Shown one piece after another: positions 32,579 through 41,522 of a stretch of 64,000 bases of DNA. The position numbers and the translations under genes were made by a program. The notes under the pieces were generated by a model. That model was not told the origin of the DNA, searched no databases, and saw nothing but the letters and a program-made list of their open reading frames with translations. The stretch covers positions 1 through 64,000 of the forward strand of contig NZ_CP155552.1 of assembly GCF_036632915.2 (NCBI RefSeq). Reading direction: 5' to 3'. Within the stretch, counting starts at the first letter, position 1. The number at the start of each line of letters is the position of its first letter. Origin of the DNA: Faecalibacterium taiwanense. GTDB taxonomy: Bacteria; Bacillota; Clostridia; Oscillospirales; Ruminococcaceae.

Positions 32579-33934
32579 TTAAGCAAAGAAGGAGATGATG
32601 AGTGCTACCAGGAAGCCCACACCGCCAACCAGAGTTTCCATGATGGTCCAGGTCTTGAGGGTGGTCTTTTCGTCCATGCCCACAAGGCTCTTCACCAGCC
32701 AGAAGCCGGAGTCGTTGAAGTGAGAGCACACGGTGGAGCCGCCGGCGATGGCAGCGGTGACGCAGGCCAGATACAGCGGGCTGAGTTCGCTGATGCCGGG
32801 CATGGCGGAGATGATGCCTGCTGCCATGGTCATAGCCACGGTAGAGGAACCAACGGAGATGCGCACCAGAGCAGCCACGATGAAGGCCACCAGAACCAGC
32901 GGCAGGCTGGCGTTTGCCACGGCGTTGCCGATGACATCGCCCAGACCGGAGTTCTGCAGCATGTAGCGCAGCACGCCGCCGCAGGCAGTGACCAGCAGGA
33001 TCATGCCGGTGGGCTCCAGAGACTTGGTCATGATCTTTTCCAGCTGGGCATTGTTATAGCCGTGACGGGTGCCCAGCAGATACATAGCAGCGATGGTAGC
33101 CAGCAGCAGAGCCATGAAGGGCTCACCGAGGAAGGCCAGAACGGGCTGGATGCCAGCCAGAGCGGGCACCACTTTTGCCACAGAGTTTGCAATGATGAGG
33201 ACCAGCGGGATCAGGATGATGCCCACGATGGTGCCGAACTTGGGCAGCTTGCTCTCGTCGATGTCTGCCTGCTGTGCAACGTGCTCGGGCACCTCGATCA
33301 TATACTTTTTGCCGCAGATGGAGCCCCAGATGGGACCGGCAGCGATCATGGCGAAGATGCCGCAGAAGATGCCGATGAGGATGACCCAGCCCAGATCAAC
33401 GCCCAGCATGCTGGCCACCAGAACGGGGCCCGGCGTGGGAGGGATGAAGGCGTGGCCGACAGCCAGACCGGCCAGCAGAGGGATGACATAGTACAGGACC
33501 GAGCGCTTGGTGCGCTTTGCCAGAGAGAAGGCCAGCGGGATCAGGATGATCAGACCGGCATCAAAGAACACCGGCATGGCCACCACCAGACCTGTGATAC
33601 CCAGCGCCCATGCGGCTTTTTCGTCGCCGAACTTGCGCACCATGGTCACGGCCAGCGTCTGTGCGCCGCCGGATTCTTCCAGAATGGCACCGAACATGGA
33701 GCCAAGGCCCACCAGAAGAGCGATGCCCTTTAAGGTGTTGCCGATACCTTCGTTGACCGAGCCGATGATGTCAGACAGGGGCATACCGGCCATCAGGCCG
33801 ATGCCCACCGCACCGATCAGGATGGAGATCATGGCGTGGACTTTGAACTTGATGATAAGGATGAGCAAAAGGATCAGGCCCGCCACCGCGGCGAACACGA
33901 GCCGTGCGGCGTCCGGGGTTGCAACAGCTGTCAT
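32579..33934 (-). CDS. GntP-family gluconate/sugar-acid permease
   Basis: This 451-residue proton symporter has about 12-14 spans. Family motifs include VHAMISILIGAVGIGLMAG, GFGGTLGG-like sequence here IALLVGLGSMFGAILEESGG, HAFIPPTPGPV, and GSSTVAMTMAAGI. It imports gluconate or related aldonates. The start at 33934 follows GGAGG; the upstream in-frame ATG overlaps that site. It lies downstream of the IlvD/Edd gene on the same strand (about 200 bases apart). Confidence 0.92.
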   Translation of the reverse strand: MTAVATPDAARLVFAAVAGLILLLILIIKFKVHAMISILIGAVGIGLMAGMPLSDIIGSVNEGIGNTLKGIALLVGLGSMFGAILEESGGAQTLAVTMVRKFGDEKAAWALGITGLVVAMPVFFDAGLIILIPLAFSLAKRTKRSVLYYVIPLLAGLAVGHAFIPPTPGPVLVASMLGVDLGWVILIGIFCGIFAMIAAGPIWGSICGKKYMIEVPEHVAQQADIDESKLPKFGTIVGIILIPLVLIIANSVAKVVPALAGIQPVLAFLGEPFMALLLATIAAMYLLGTRHGYNNAQLEKIMTKSLEPTGMILLVTACGGVLRYMLQNSGLGDVIGNAVANASLPLVLVAFIVAALVRISVGSSTVAMTMAAGIISAMPGISELSPLYLACVTAAIAGGSTVCSHFNDSGFWLVKSLVGMDEKTTLKTWTIMETLVGGVGFLVALIISFFA

Positions 33935-34141
33935 AAACGTTTCCTCCATTTTTTGATGTTTTGTGTGCTTTGGGTCTTATTTCAGCGCCGTCCCCGCAGA
34001 CGGACACCGGATTTCGATGGTTTTTATAGGTGAAGCAATATCCGCTTTTTTGTTTTTGGCGTAACTTTATCCAGACCGTTCAGCAAAACAACGCTGAACA
34101 GTTGATTTTTGTTTTTGGTTTTTATCGCAAACGAAGCGTTT

Positions 34142-35929
34142 TTACTCCATATATGCACCCTTCATGGGGCTGACGGCGTGCTGAGAGTAGAGTTTCAGCA
34201 GGCCCTTGGTGTACTTGGGAGCCTTGGGCTTCCAGTTGGCACGGCGCTGGGCAAGGATAGCCTCCATCTCTTCGGGGGTCTTTTCCTCACCGTTCACGCC
34301 CACGATGGCAAGCTGGCGGTTCGGCACATCGATGCGGATGAGATCGCCCTCTTCCACCAGAGCGATAGGGCCGCCCACAGCGGCCTCCGGGCTGACATGG
34401 CCGATGACCGGGCCGCGGCTTGCGCCGGAGAAGCGGCCGTCGGTGATGAGCGCCACGCTGGAAGCCAGCTTCGGGTCGGCGCAGATGGCCTCGCCGGTGT
34501 AGAACATCTCGGGCATGCCGCTGCCGCGGGGGCCTTCGTAACGGATGAAGATGGCATCTCCGGGCTGGACCTGCTTGTTCAGAACGGCACTGATGCACTC
34601 TTCCTCGCTGTCAAAGGGCTTTGCGCGCAGGGTGGCGTGGAACATGTTCTTGGGGCAGGCGGTGTGCTTGATGACACTGCCCTCCGGGGCCAGATTGCCC
34701 TTCAGGATAGCAATGCTGCCGTCGGTGCCCTTGGCGTTGTCAAAGCTGTGGATGATGTCCTCGCGGGTGACTTTGATGCCCAGACCCTTGGTCTTTTCCT
34801 GCAGGATCTCGTCGCAGTGCTCGTAGAAGCCGTTCTTCTTCAGGTCTTCCAGGTTTTCGCCCAGCGTCTTGCCGGTGACAGTCATCACGTCCAGATGCAG
34901 CATGGACTTGATCTCTTCCATCACGCGGGGCACGCCGCCTGCATAGTAGAAGTACTGTGCGGGCCAGTCGCCGGAGGGACGGATGTTCAGCAGATAGTGT
35001 GCGCCGCGGTGCATCCGGTCAAAGGTGTCGGCATCGATCTCAAAGCCGAACTCGTGTGCAATGGCGGGCAGATGCATGGTGGCATTGGTGGAGCCGGAGA
35101 TGGCGGCGTGCACCATGATGGCATTCTCGAAGCTCTTCATGGTGACGATGTCCTTGGCCTTGATGCCCTCGGCCACCAGCTTCATCACCTGAACGCCGGC
35201 ATCATAGGCAGCCTGCTTCAGCTCCGGGGCGGTGGCCGGCATCAGGGCGGTGCCGGGCAGCATCAGGCCCAGAGCCTCGGCCATGATCTGCATGGTAGAA
35301 GCGGTGCCCATAAAGGAGCAGGCACCGCAGCTGGGGCAGGCATTGTGCTTGTAGTAGTCCAGCTGCTCGTTGGGGATCACGCCCGTCTTTTCCCATGCGT
35401 CGAACTTGCCGATCTGTTCCAGCGTCAGCAGGTCGTTGATGGCGCAGGCGGGGTCGTTGACCACGTACTTCTTGGGCAGGGTGTGGGCTTCCATCACGCC
35501 GCCGGTGACCACGATGGCGCTCATATCCTTCAGGCGGCCAATGCTCATCAGCATGGCCGGCATGGACTTGTCGCAGCTGGCGATGAACACACCGCCGTCG
35601 TACACGGTGGCGTTGGCCTGAGCCTCCACCAGATTCACGATGGCGTCACGGTGGGGCAGCGAGTAGTTGATGCCGTCGTGGCCCTGTGCGATGCCGTCGC
35701 ACATATCGGTTGCAAAATAGCGTGCAGCCTTGCCGCCGTGGGTGTTGACTGCCTGTACAGCCTCCTTCACGAACTGATCCAGATGGGCGCTGCCGGGGTG
35801 GCTGTCGCCAAAGGTGCTCTCCACCATGATCTGGGGCTTTGCAAGGTCGTCCACCTTCCAGCCCATGCCGATCTTCAGCGGATCGTTTTCCGGTGCCAGT
35901 TTACGCACTGCCTGAGAACGCAGTTCCAT
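34142..35929 (-). CDS. IlvD/Edd-family dehydratase, probably sugar-acid
   Basis: This 595-residue Fe-S dehydratase has TDMCDGIAQGHDG, FIASCDKSMPAMLMSIGRL and HNACPSCGACSFMGTASTMQ, which supply the cluster cysteines. It ends with GRFSGASRGPVIGHVSPEAA. By sequence alone it could be dihydroxy-acid dehydratase, and databases often label such proteins ilvD. The neighbours are a GntP permease and a FadR-type regulator and not ilvBCN. That favours an aldonate dehydratase feeding a 2-keto-3-deoxy pathway (inference). The start at 35929 follows GGAGG. TGTCGGACA at 35981-35989 could be a GntR operator. Confidence 0.88.
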   Translation of the reverse strand: MELRSQAVRKLAPENDPLKIGMGWKVDDLAKPQIMVESTFGDSHPGSAHLDQFVKEAVQAVNTHGGKAARYFATDMCDGIAQGHDGINYSLPHRDAIVNLVEAQANATVYDGGVFIASCDKSMPAMLMSIGRLKDMSAIVVTGGVMEAHTLPKKYVVNDPACAINDLLTLEQIGKFDAWEKTGVIPNEQLDYYKHNACPSCGACSFMGTASTMQIMAEALGLMLPGTALMPATAPELKQAAYDAGVQVMKLVAEGIKAKDIVTMKSFENAIMVHAAISGSTNATMHLPAIAHEFGFEIDADTFDRMHRGAHYLLNIRPSGDWPAQYFYYAGGVPRVMEEIKSMLHLDVMTVTGKTLGENLEDLKKNGFYEHCDEILQEKTKGLGIKVTREDIIHSFDNAKGTDGSIAILKGNLAPEGSVIKHTACPKNMFHATLRAKPFDSEEECISAVLNKQVQPGDAIFIRYEGPRGSGMPEMFYTGEAICADPKLASSVALITDGRFSGASRGPVIGHVSPEAAVGGPIALVEEGDLIRIDVPNRQLAIVGVNGEEKTPEEMEAILAQRRANWKPKAPKYTKGLLKLYSQHAVSPMKGAYME

Positions 35930-35939
35930 GATCGTACCT

Positions 35940-36180
35940 CCAAAATACTCTTTTTCTGCTTTGCAAATCGTCCTTTTGACTGTCGGACATCTTACATATT
36001 CATTTTAATCGAATCCCGCCTCGTTTGCAAGTTGTCGCAGTCAGAACCCACTTTATAACAATAACCAGCCCAGTTTTTCGTGCATATTGCTCTGAAATCT
36101 TGGATACATCATATAATCTAATCAGTTTTTCGACTTTTCTGTATCATTCGTCTTAAAAAGTCATCAGACAACTTCAGGCA
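35940..36180. other. Promoter region of the dehydratase gene
   Basis: An A/T-rich non-coding stretch with the half-palindrome TGTCGGACA at 35981-35989. No gene is recognised. Confidence 0.4.
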
Positions 36181-36186
36181 TAAAAA

Positions 36187-36218
36187 GTCCCCGCACAGAC
36201 CTTGCACTGTGCGGGGAC
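36187..36218 (-). terminator. Terminator of the FadR-type regulator
   Basis: GTCCCCGCACAG (36187-36198) pairs with CTGTGCGGGGAC (36207-36218); the minus strand continues TTTTTATG. Confidence 0.9.
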
Positions 36219-36234
36219 GTAAAATGCGGCGGCA

Positions 36235-36942
36235 TCAGGTTTCCCATTCGCCGTCGTAAAGCTTTCGGATGCAGTTGCGGTTGAAGTTCAGGTGCATCAC
36301 CATGGCAGACCGGGCGCCAATGGGGTCATGCCGGGCAATGGCTTCAGTGATCATGCGGTGGGTCAGGATGGTCTCCTCCGTCAGCTTTTTGTGGGTAACA
36401 TTCACGAACATCATGACCGCCGTATCGATAATGGGGATGAGCTGTTCCACCACCATGTTCTTGCTGCTCTCGGCAATGCAGGTATGGAATGCGATGTCGT
36501 CCTCAATGTACAGATCACCGCTGTGGATCTTGCTCTCCACCCGGTCGCACAGGCGCTGGATGCGCTCGATGTCCTCGTCGGAAGCGTTCAGCGCTGCCAT
36601 CTCGGCCATGCCCGGTTCCAGCAGCAGACGCACATTGACAAGATCCAGTGCCAGCGCGTTCTTGTCCTGCACACTGCGCAGGTTCAGCGGGTCCGAAAGG
36701 CCCTTGGCGGTCGTGACCACATAGGTGCCGGAGCCCCGCCGCACCTCCACGATGCCCTTGCTGGAAAGCAGCTTCACGGCTTCGCGCACCGTGCTGCGGC
36801 CCACACCGAATTTTTCGCCCAGTTCAAATTCATTGGGCAGCTTGGCTCCCGGCTCCAGCGGGGTATCCAGAATATAGTGGTAAATTTCGTCCTCCACCTG
36901 TTCGGCAAGGAGTTTGTTTTTCAGATGGGAAAATTCGCTCAT
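36235..36942 (-). CDS. GntR/FadR-family regulator of the sugar-acid module
   Basis: This 235-residue protein has the winged helix PLEPGAKLPNEFELGEKFGV GRSTVREAVKLLSSKGIVEV (in two blocks) followed by RRGSGTYV. The all-helical FCD domain carries metal-binding His residues in DDIAFHTCIAESS and THRMITEAIARHDP. FadR-type proteins usually repress sugar-acid catabolic operons until the acid binds. It lies upstream of the dehydratase and permease genes on the same strand. The start at 36942 follows GGGAGGG. Confidence 0.93.
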   Translation of the reverse strand: MSEFSHLKNKLLAEQVEDEIYHYILDTPLEPGAKLPNEFELGEKFGVGRSTVREAVKLLSSKGIVEVRRGSGTYVVTTAKGLSDPLNLRSVQDKNALALDLVNVRLLLEPGMAEMAALNASDEDIERIQRLCDRVESKIHSGDLYIEDDIAFHTCIAESSKNMVVEQLIPIIDTAVMMFVNVTHKKLTEETILTHRMITEAIARHDPIGARSAMVMHLNFNRNCIRKLYDGEWET

Positions 36943-36996
36943 GGGTGTTCCCTCCCCTGTTTTTTAATTTATTATAAGGCAGGGCAGCAGACAAAA

Positions 36997-37030
36997 GCAA
37001 GGGCTGTCCTCATTCACAGACAGCCCTTGC
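36997..37030 (-). terminator. Terminator of the alanine/glycine symporter gene
   Basis: GCAAGGGCTGTC (36997-37008) pairs with GACAGCCCTTGC (37019-37030), flanked by TTTTG on both strands. Confidence 0.85.
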
Positions 37031-37041
37031 TTTTGGGTATT

Positions 37042-38559
37042 TTATTCGTTTGCGGCCTTTTCCAGCTCCGCTTCCTCTGCGGCGGCTTCGGCCTCCTCCT
37101 GCTTCTGGTACTCTAGGAAAGCCGACCACATGGGTTCGATGTCCTTGCCCTTCACCCGGCGGTCGAAGTAGTTGCGGGTGATGTCCACCACAGTGCCGGA
37201 CAGCACCAGCACGCCGATCAGGTTCGGAATCATCATCAGACCGTTGAAAGTGTCGGAAAGATCCCACGCAAGGCCCAGCTTCATGGTGGCACCCACCACG
37301 GTCATGCACACAAAGACCACCTTGTAGATGCGGCTGCCGGTGGTGCCGAAGAGATACTCCACGGCCTTGGTGCCGTAGTGGCTCCAGCCAAGCGTAGTGG
37401 AGTAGGCAAACAGCAGAATGGAAACAGCAATGAACTTGGGGCCAAAGCTGCCAAATGCGGCGGTGAAGGCCTGACCCACCAATGCGTTGTCCTGCACACC
37501 GGCCAGTACAGCGCCGCTCTGCAGGTCCACCACGCCGGTGGTCAGGATGACCAGAGCAGTGAGCGTGCAGACCACGATGGTATCGGCAAACACCTCAAAC
37601 ACGCCCCACATGCCCTGATGCACCGGCTCCTTGACGTTGGAAGCGGAGTTGACCATGACGGCAGAGCCGAGACCGGCTTCGTTGGAGAAGGCACCGCGCT
37701 TGAAGCCCCAGGTGATGGTCTGGCTGATGCCGTAGCCCAGCGCACCGCCGCCTGCCGCGTTCAGGTTGAACGCACCCTTGAAAATAGCCGCAAATGCCGC
37801 TGGGATGTTGCCCGCGTGCAGCACTACGATGATGAGCGCGCCTGCAATGTAGAACAGGGCCATGAGCGGCACCAGCTTTTCGGTAACAGCGGCAACGCGC
37901 TTCAAACCGCCAATAACGATAAGGGCCGTGACCACCATCAGGCACAGGCCGGTGACGAGGGTCGGTACGCCAAAAGCAGCGTTCATGTTGCCCGCGATGG
38001 AATTGATCTGGCTCATGTTGCCAATGCCGAAGGAAGCCAGAATGCAGAAACAGGCAAACAGCACTGCCAGCACCTTGCCCAGCTGTTTGCAGCCCTTCTT
38101 TGCGCCAAGACCATCGGTGAGGTAGTACATGGCACCGCCCGACCACTCGCCTTTTTCGTTTTTGCGGCGGTAGTACACGCCCAGCACATTCTCCGAAAAG
38201 CTGGTCATCATGCCAAGCAATGCCATGACCCACATCCAGAAGATGGCACCCGGCCCACCGGAAACGATGGCCGTTGCCACACCCACGATGTTGCCGGTGC
38301 CGATGGTGCCCGCCAGCGCCGTGCACATGCTCTGGAACTGGCTGATGGCCATATCCTCCTTGCTGGTGTGCGCGGTGATGTCCTTGTTGGTGAAGATCGC
38401 GCCGATGGTGTGCCGGAGCCAGTAGCCCATTTTGCGGAACTGGAAAAAGCCCGTGCGGGCGCTCATCCAGAAGCCGGTGCAGAACAGCAGTGCCAGACCA
38501 AACGGCCCCCACACCACGCCATTGATGGCATTGTTCACCTGCGTGATCATCTCGACCAT
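37042..38559 (-). CDS. AGCS-family sodium:alanine/glycine symporter
   Basis: This 505-residue transporter has the family signature ALAGTIGTGNIVGVATAIVS GGPGAIFWMW (two blocks), plus GVFEVFADTIVVCTLTALVI and GAFSNEAGLGSA. The start MVEMITQVNN at 38559 follows GGGGGAAAG; a longer frame runs into the riboswitch expression platform and was rejected. The glycine riboswitch directly upstream indicates that glycine is the main substrate. The C-terminus is Glu/Ala-rich. Confidence 0.95.
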   Translation of the reverse strand: MVEMITQVNNAINGVVWGPFGLALLFCTGFWMSARTGFFQFRKMGYWLRHTIGAIFTNKDITAHTSKEDMAISQFQSMCTALAGTIGTGNIVGVATAIVSGGPGAIFWMWVMALLGMMTSFSENVLGVYYRRKNEKGEWSGGAMYYLTDGLGAKKGCKQLGKVLAVLFACFCILASFGIGNMSQINSIAGNMNAAFGVPTLVTGLCLMVVTALIVIGGLKRVAAVTEKLVPLMALFYIAGALIIVVLHAGNIPAAFAAIFKGAFNLNAAGGGALGYGISQTITWGFKRGAFSNEAGLGSAVMVNSASNVKEPVHQGMWGVFEVFADTIVVCTLTALVILTTGVVDLQSGAVLAGVQDNALVGQAFTAAFGSFGPKFIAVSILLFAYSTTLGWSHYGTKAVEYLFGTTGSRIYKVVFVCMTVVGATMKLGLAWDLSDTFNGLMMIPNLIGVLVLSGTVVDITRNYFDRRVKGKDIEPMWSAFLEYQKQEEAEAAAEEAELEKAANE

Positions 38560-38584
38560 TCTCTCTTTCCCCCTATACACAAAA

Positions 38585-38617
38585 CAAAAGCGGACAGAAC
38601 CCACCAAAGGCTCTGCC
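38585..38617 (-). terminator. Riboswitch expression platform (intrinsic terminator)
   Basis: On the minus strand GCGGGCAGAGCC pairs with GGTTCTGTCCGC (allowing G-U), then TTTTGTTTT. Its 3' arm could alternatively pair with the aptamer P1 strand GGACAGAGCC. Confidence 0.75.
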
Positions 38618-38696
38618 CGCAAAATTCGGAGCGCTCTCATTTTCCGCAGCCGGGGTGCGCCGCATTCCCGGCTGCGCCCCATTGCGCAAAGACGAT

Positions 38697-38784
38697 GGCT
38701 CTGTCCTTTTGCCTGAGAGATACAGCCGCTTTCCCTGCGGCCTTACACCTTCGGCACCCACTTTACAAGCGGGCTTCTCCAGAG
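38697..38784 (-). promoter_or_regulatory. Glycine riboswitch, single aptamer
   Basis: On the minus strand the conserved order is CTCTGGAGA (38784-38776), TGCCGAAGGTGTAA, CTCTCAGGCAAAAGGACAGA (ending 38697-38706 in GGACAGAGCC). It matches the second aptamer of tandem glycine riboswitches. A strong hairpin GTGCACGG/CCGTGCAC (38784-38809) immediately upstream takes the place of the first aptamer (ghost aptamer). It controls the AGCS symporter. Confidence 0.92.
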
Positions 38785-38990
38785 TGCACGGTCTTTCCCC
38801 GCCGTGCACGTCTTTTTCAGTTCTTCCGGCGCACAGTTGTACGCGATAGAAAGACTATACCATATTCTGTCCTTGTGCGCAAGACATTTTGTATATCATA
38901 CGCTGCTTTTTCATCTGTTATGCCGACAGATGAATTTTGTTTTGGTATTACTTTTATCCTCCCTCATCATAGCGCTGCCATAAATTTATT

Positions 38991-39173
38991 TTACTTTTCT
39001 TTCGGCTCCGCGCCTTCAAACCCCCGGGCTTTGCCATCCGGGCTGGCATCGCCGTTTTCTTTCGCGGTCTCATAAGAATCTGTGCCGTAATAGGCGCTGG
39101 CGGGGCCGATCTCCAGCCAGAAGTTCTCCCGTTCTTTCTCTGTGGTCGGTGCTGTCTCTTTTTTGTTTTTCAT
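38991..39173 (-). CDS. Small hydrophilic protein of unknown function
   Basis: This 60-residue protein begins MKNKKETAPTTEKERENFWL and continues EIGPASAYYGTDSYETAKEN. It is charged, without a membrane segment. The start at 39173 follows AAAAGGAGG at nine bases, a very good site. It is divergent from the LCP-like gene (76 bases between starts). No family is recognised. Confidence 0.6.
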   Translation of the reverse strand: MKNKKETAPTTEKERENFWLEIGPASAYYGTDSYETAKENGDASPDGKARGFEGAEPKEK

Positions 39174-39249
39174 CTGCAAACGCCTCCTTTTCTGCATAAA
39201 GTCTTGCCTGCAGGCCAAAGCTTTATGCAAAGGAAAGGCGGTGTATCCC

Positions 39250-40164
39250 ATGCGCAGTGGAGGTTGGAAGCCCTTTTGGGCAGCACTGTTTGCTTCGCTG
39301 CTGGTGCTGGTGCCGCTGGTGGGCGGCACGGTGCTGCTGTCCCGTCAGCAGCTGCGCACCCAGCTGCGGCAGGCTGCCCGCAGCGAGAGCGGTGTGCCCA
39401 TCCAGCTGCCCAAGACCACCGACCAGCTCACTGTGCTGCTGTGCGTCTCCGGCGAACAGCCCGGCTTTGTGCTGGCCTACCTGAACGCCAGCCAGAACTG
39501 CGTGCATCTGCTCAGCGTGCCTGCCGTGCTCACCGTGCCTTTTGCAGAAGAAGAAACATCCCTTGCCCGCTGCTATGCCGCCGCTGGCCCGGCCCGCTGC
39601 CGCGAAGCGCTGGCACAGGTGCTGGCCCTGCCGGAGGGCACAAGGTATCTGGCCTTTTCTCCCGATGTGCTGGAGCGCATTGCCAGCCGGTACGGGCCGG
39701 TGCGGGTGGGCTTTACCGGCGCACTGACCGAGGAAGAGCTTGCCCGCTATGGCCGCAGCCGGGCCGTGCAGGGCATTTCCGCCGGGGACGCGCACGAATT
39801 CCTGTGCCAGTTGCAGGCCGACGAAGCTTTTTCACCAGTACGTACCGCAGCGGCCCGCGCTGCCGTGTGGGATGCGTTTCTCCGGCAGGATCTGGACCTG
39901 CTGCCCGCCACCCTGCCGGATGCCTTGCGTGCCAGCAGTTCGGCCCTGCTCACCGACCTGACCGCGCTGGACTATGACGCTTTGGAACGCACACTGGAAT
40001 TTCTTGCCAACAACAGCGCCGCTGTGGCGGCGCAGGCCCTGCCCGGCCAGTGGAATGCCGCCAGCGGCACTTACACGGTCACGGATGCTTCCCGCGCTGC
40101 CATGCAGACCTTTTTCAATGTTTCGCCCACCGAGGCGCAGGCCTCGTCCTTCAGCGAGCCATAA
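39250..40164 (+). CDS. Membrane-anchored, degenerate LytR-CpsA-Psr-like protein
   Basis: This 304-residue protein has one N-terminal membrane span (FWAALFASLLVLVPLVGGTV). The extracytoplasmic part, DQLTVLLCVSGEQPGFVLAY then NCVHLLSVPAVLTVPFAEEE, follows the LCP pattern in which a short strand and LLSIPRD-type motif lead the domain. The catalytic Arg/Asp pairs of active LCP phosphotransferases are not evident (SVPAVLTV instead of SIPRDT-like). It may be an inactive relative. The start at 39250 follows GGAAAGGCGG. Its last 94 bases overlap the convergent MocR gene. Confidence 0.55.
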   Translation: MRSGGWKPFWAALFASLLVLVPLVGGTVLLSRQQLRTQLRQAARSESGVPIQLPKTTDQLTVLLCVSGEQPGFVLAYLNASQNCVHLLSVPAVLTVPFAEEETSLARCYAAAGPARCREALAQVLALPEGTRYLAFSPDVLERIASRYGPVRVGFTGALTEEELARYGRSRAVQGISAGDAHEFLCQLQADEAFSPVRTAAARAAVWDAFLRQDLDLLPATLPDALRASSSALLTDLTALDYDALERTLEFLANNSAAVAAQALPGQWNAASGTYTVTDASRAAMQTFFNVSPTEAQASSFSEP

Positions 40165-41507
40165 CCCAGCACCAGCGTGCCCGCCGCTGAGGGTGCTTCT
40201 CCGGTCAGGTCGTAATCGCTCAGCAGGCTCAGCTGCACGCCTTCGGCTTCCGCCGCGCAGCGCAGCGCAGCATCCGGCGGCGGGTCTTTGAGCTTTGCCA
40301 GCAGGTTCAGTCCGGTGTGCAGGCCCGCAAGGGTCAGCTCGCCGGGAGCAAAGGCAGTGTTCAATGCTGCCGCCAGTGCGTCCCGCCGGGCCTTGTAGGC
40401 CACACGTTCCCGGGCCAGATGCCGGGTGAAGTAGCCCTCGGTGATAAAGCGGGCCAGCGTCTGCTGCTCAAACCGGCTCACCGTGCCGGAGTACAGGCGG
40501 TATTTTTTCCGCCATGCAGGCAGAAGATGCTCCGGCAGCACCATATAGGCGATACGGATGCTGGGAGCCAGACTGCGGGAGCAGGTGGAGAGGTACACCA
40601 CCGGGCCGTCTGCACCCGCCATGCCCTGCAGGCTGGGCAGAGGCCGGGTATCAAAACGGAACTCCGAATCGTAATCATCTTCTATAATATACCGCCCGCC
40701 CGGCCTGCGGGCTGCCCAGTGCAGAAGCTCGGCCCTGCGGCCCGCAGGCATGGTAACGCCTGTGGGGAACTGGTGGCTGGGCGTGACGTAGCACACCGCT
40801 GCATCCGACCGGTTCAGTGCTTCCACCGAAAGGCCGTCCTCGTCCACCGGTAGGCAGCAGCAGTGCACACCGTTGTTCTGCAGCACCTGCAAAGCACGGG
40901 GGTAGCCCGGCGTTTCCACCGCTGCAGGGCCGGGCAGCAGCGGTGCCAGCAGGCCCAGCAGATATTCCAATCCCGCGCCCACCACGATCTGGTGCGGCCC
41001 GCACTGCACACCGCGGTATTCAGAGAGATATTCCGCCAGCGCCTGCCGCAGGGCCGGGTCGCCCTGCGCATCGCCGTGGGTGAGCAGCTGGGGCGAAGAA
41101 TAGAGCAGCTCCTTTTGCAGCCGCGCCCATGTGCGGAACGGGAACAGCTCCGGGTCTACCCCGCGGGTGGAAAGGTCGTACCGCACCGGCAGCACAGGCG
41201 GTTCCGGTTTTGGCGGTGCGGGCTGTTCCGGCCCGCCGGCAGGCCGGGACGGCAGGGCCAGATATTCCTGTACATAAAAGCCGCTGCGCTCCCGCGATTC
41301 CAGATACCCTTCCGCCGCCAGCATCTGATAGGCGGCATCCACCGTATTCACCGAGACGGACAGCTCTGCCGCCAGCCGCCGCTTGCCGGGCATCCGGGTG
41401 CCCGCCGCAAGGGTGCCGCTTCGCATCTCTCCGGCAAGGCTGCGGTACAGCTGTTCGTACAGCGGCACGCCAGAAGAAGCATCCAGCGCCGTGGTCAGAT
41501 GGACCAT
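40071..41507 (-). CDS. MocR-family regulator with Arg in place of the PLP lysine
   Basis: This 478-residue protein has a GntR-type winged helix (about 10-80: PLYEQLYRSLAGEMRSGTLA, RLAAELSVSVNTVDAAYQML) joined to an aminotransferase-fold domain. The aminotransferase part has YVTPSHQFPTGVTMP, YIIEDDYDSEFRFDTRP and VVYLSTCSRSLAPSIRIAYM. In MocR proteins such as GabR the last motif reads T-F-S-K-S-L, and the Lys forms the Schiff base with PLP. Here it is Arg311. MocR proteins often regulate vitamin B6 genes. It is divergent from an ECF S component, which may import a B6 vitamer (inference). Confidence 0.9.
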   Translation of the reverse strand: MVHLTTALDASSGVPLYEQLYRSLAGEMRSGTLAAGTRMPGKRRLAAELSVSVNTVDAAYQMLAAEGYLESRERSGFYVQEYLALPSRPAGGPEQPAPPKPEPPVLPVRYDLSTRGVDPELFPFRTWARLQKELLYSSPQLLTHGDAQGDPALRQALAEYLSEYRGVQCGPHQIVVGAGLEYLLGLLAPLLPGPAAVETPGYPRALQVLQNNGVHCCCLPVDEDGLSVEALNRSDAAVCYVTPSHQFPTGVTMPAGRRAELLHWAARRPGGRYIIEDDYDSEFRFDTRPLPSLQGMAGADGPVVYLSTCSRSLAPSIRIAYMVLPEHLLPAWRKKYRLYSGTVSRFEQQTLARFITEGYFTRHLARERVAYKARRDALAAALNTAFAPGELTLAGLHTGLNLLAKLKDPPPDAALRCAAEAEGVQLSLLSDYDLTGEAPSAAGTLVLGYGSLKDEACASVGETLKKVCMAAREASVTV

Positions 41508-41522
41508 AAATTATCCCTCCTG

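Noticed and set aside
34109..36058. 649-codon plus-strand frame opposite the IlvD-like gene
   Set aside because: Antisense shadow of a conserved enzyme; no start signal.
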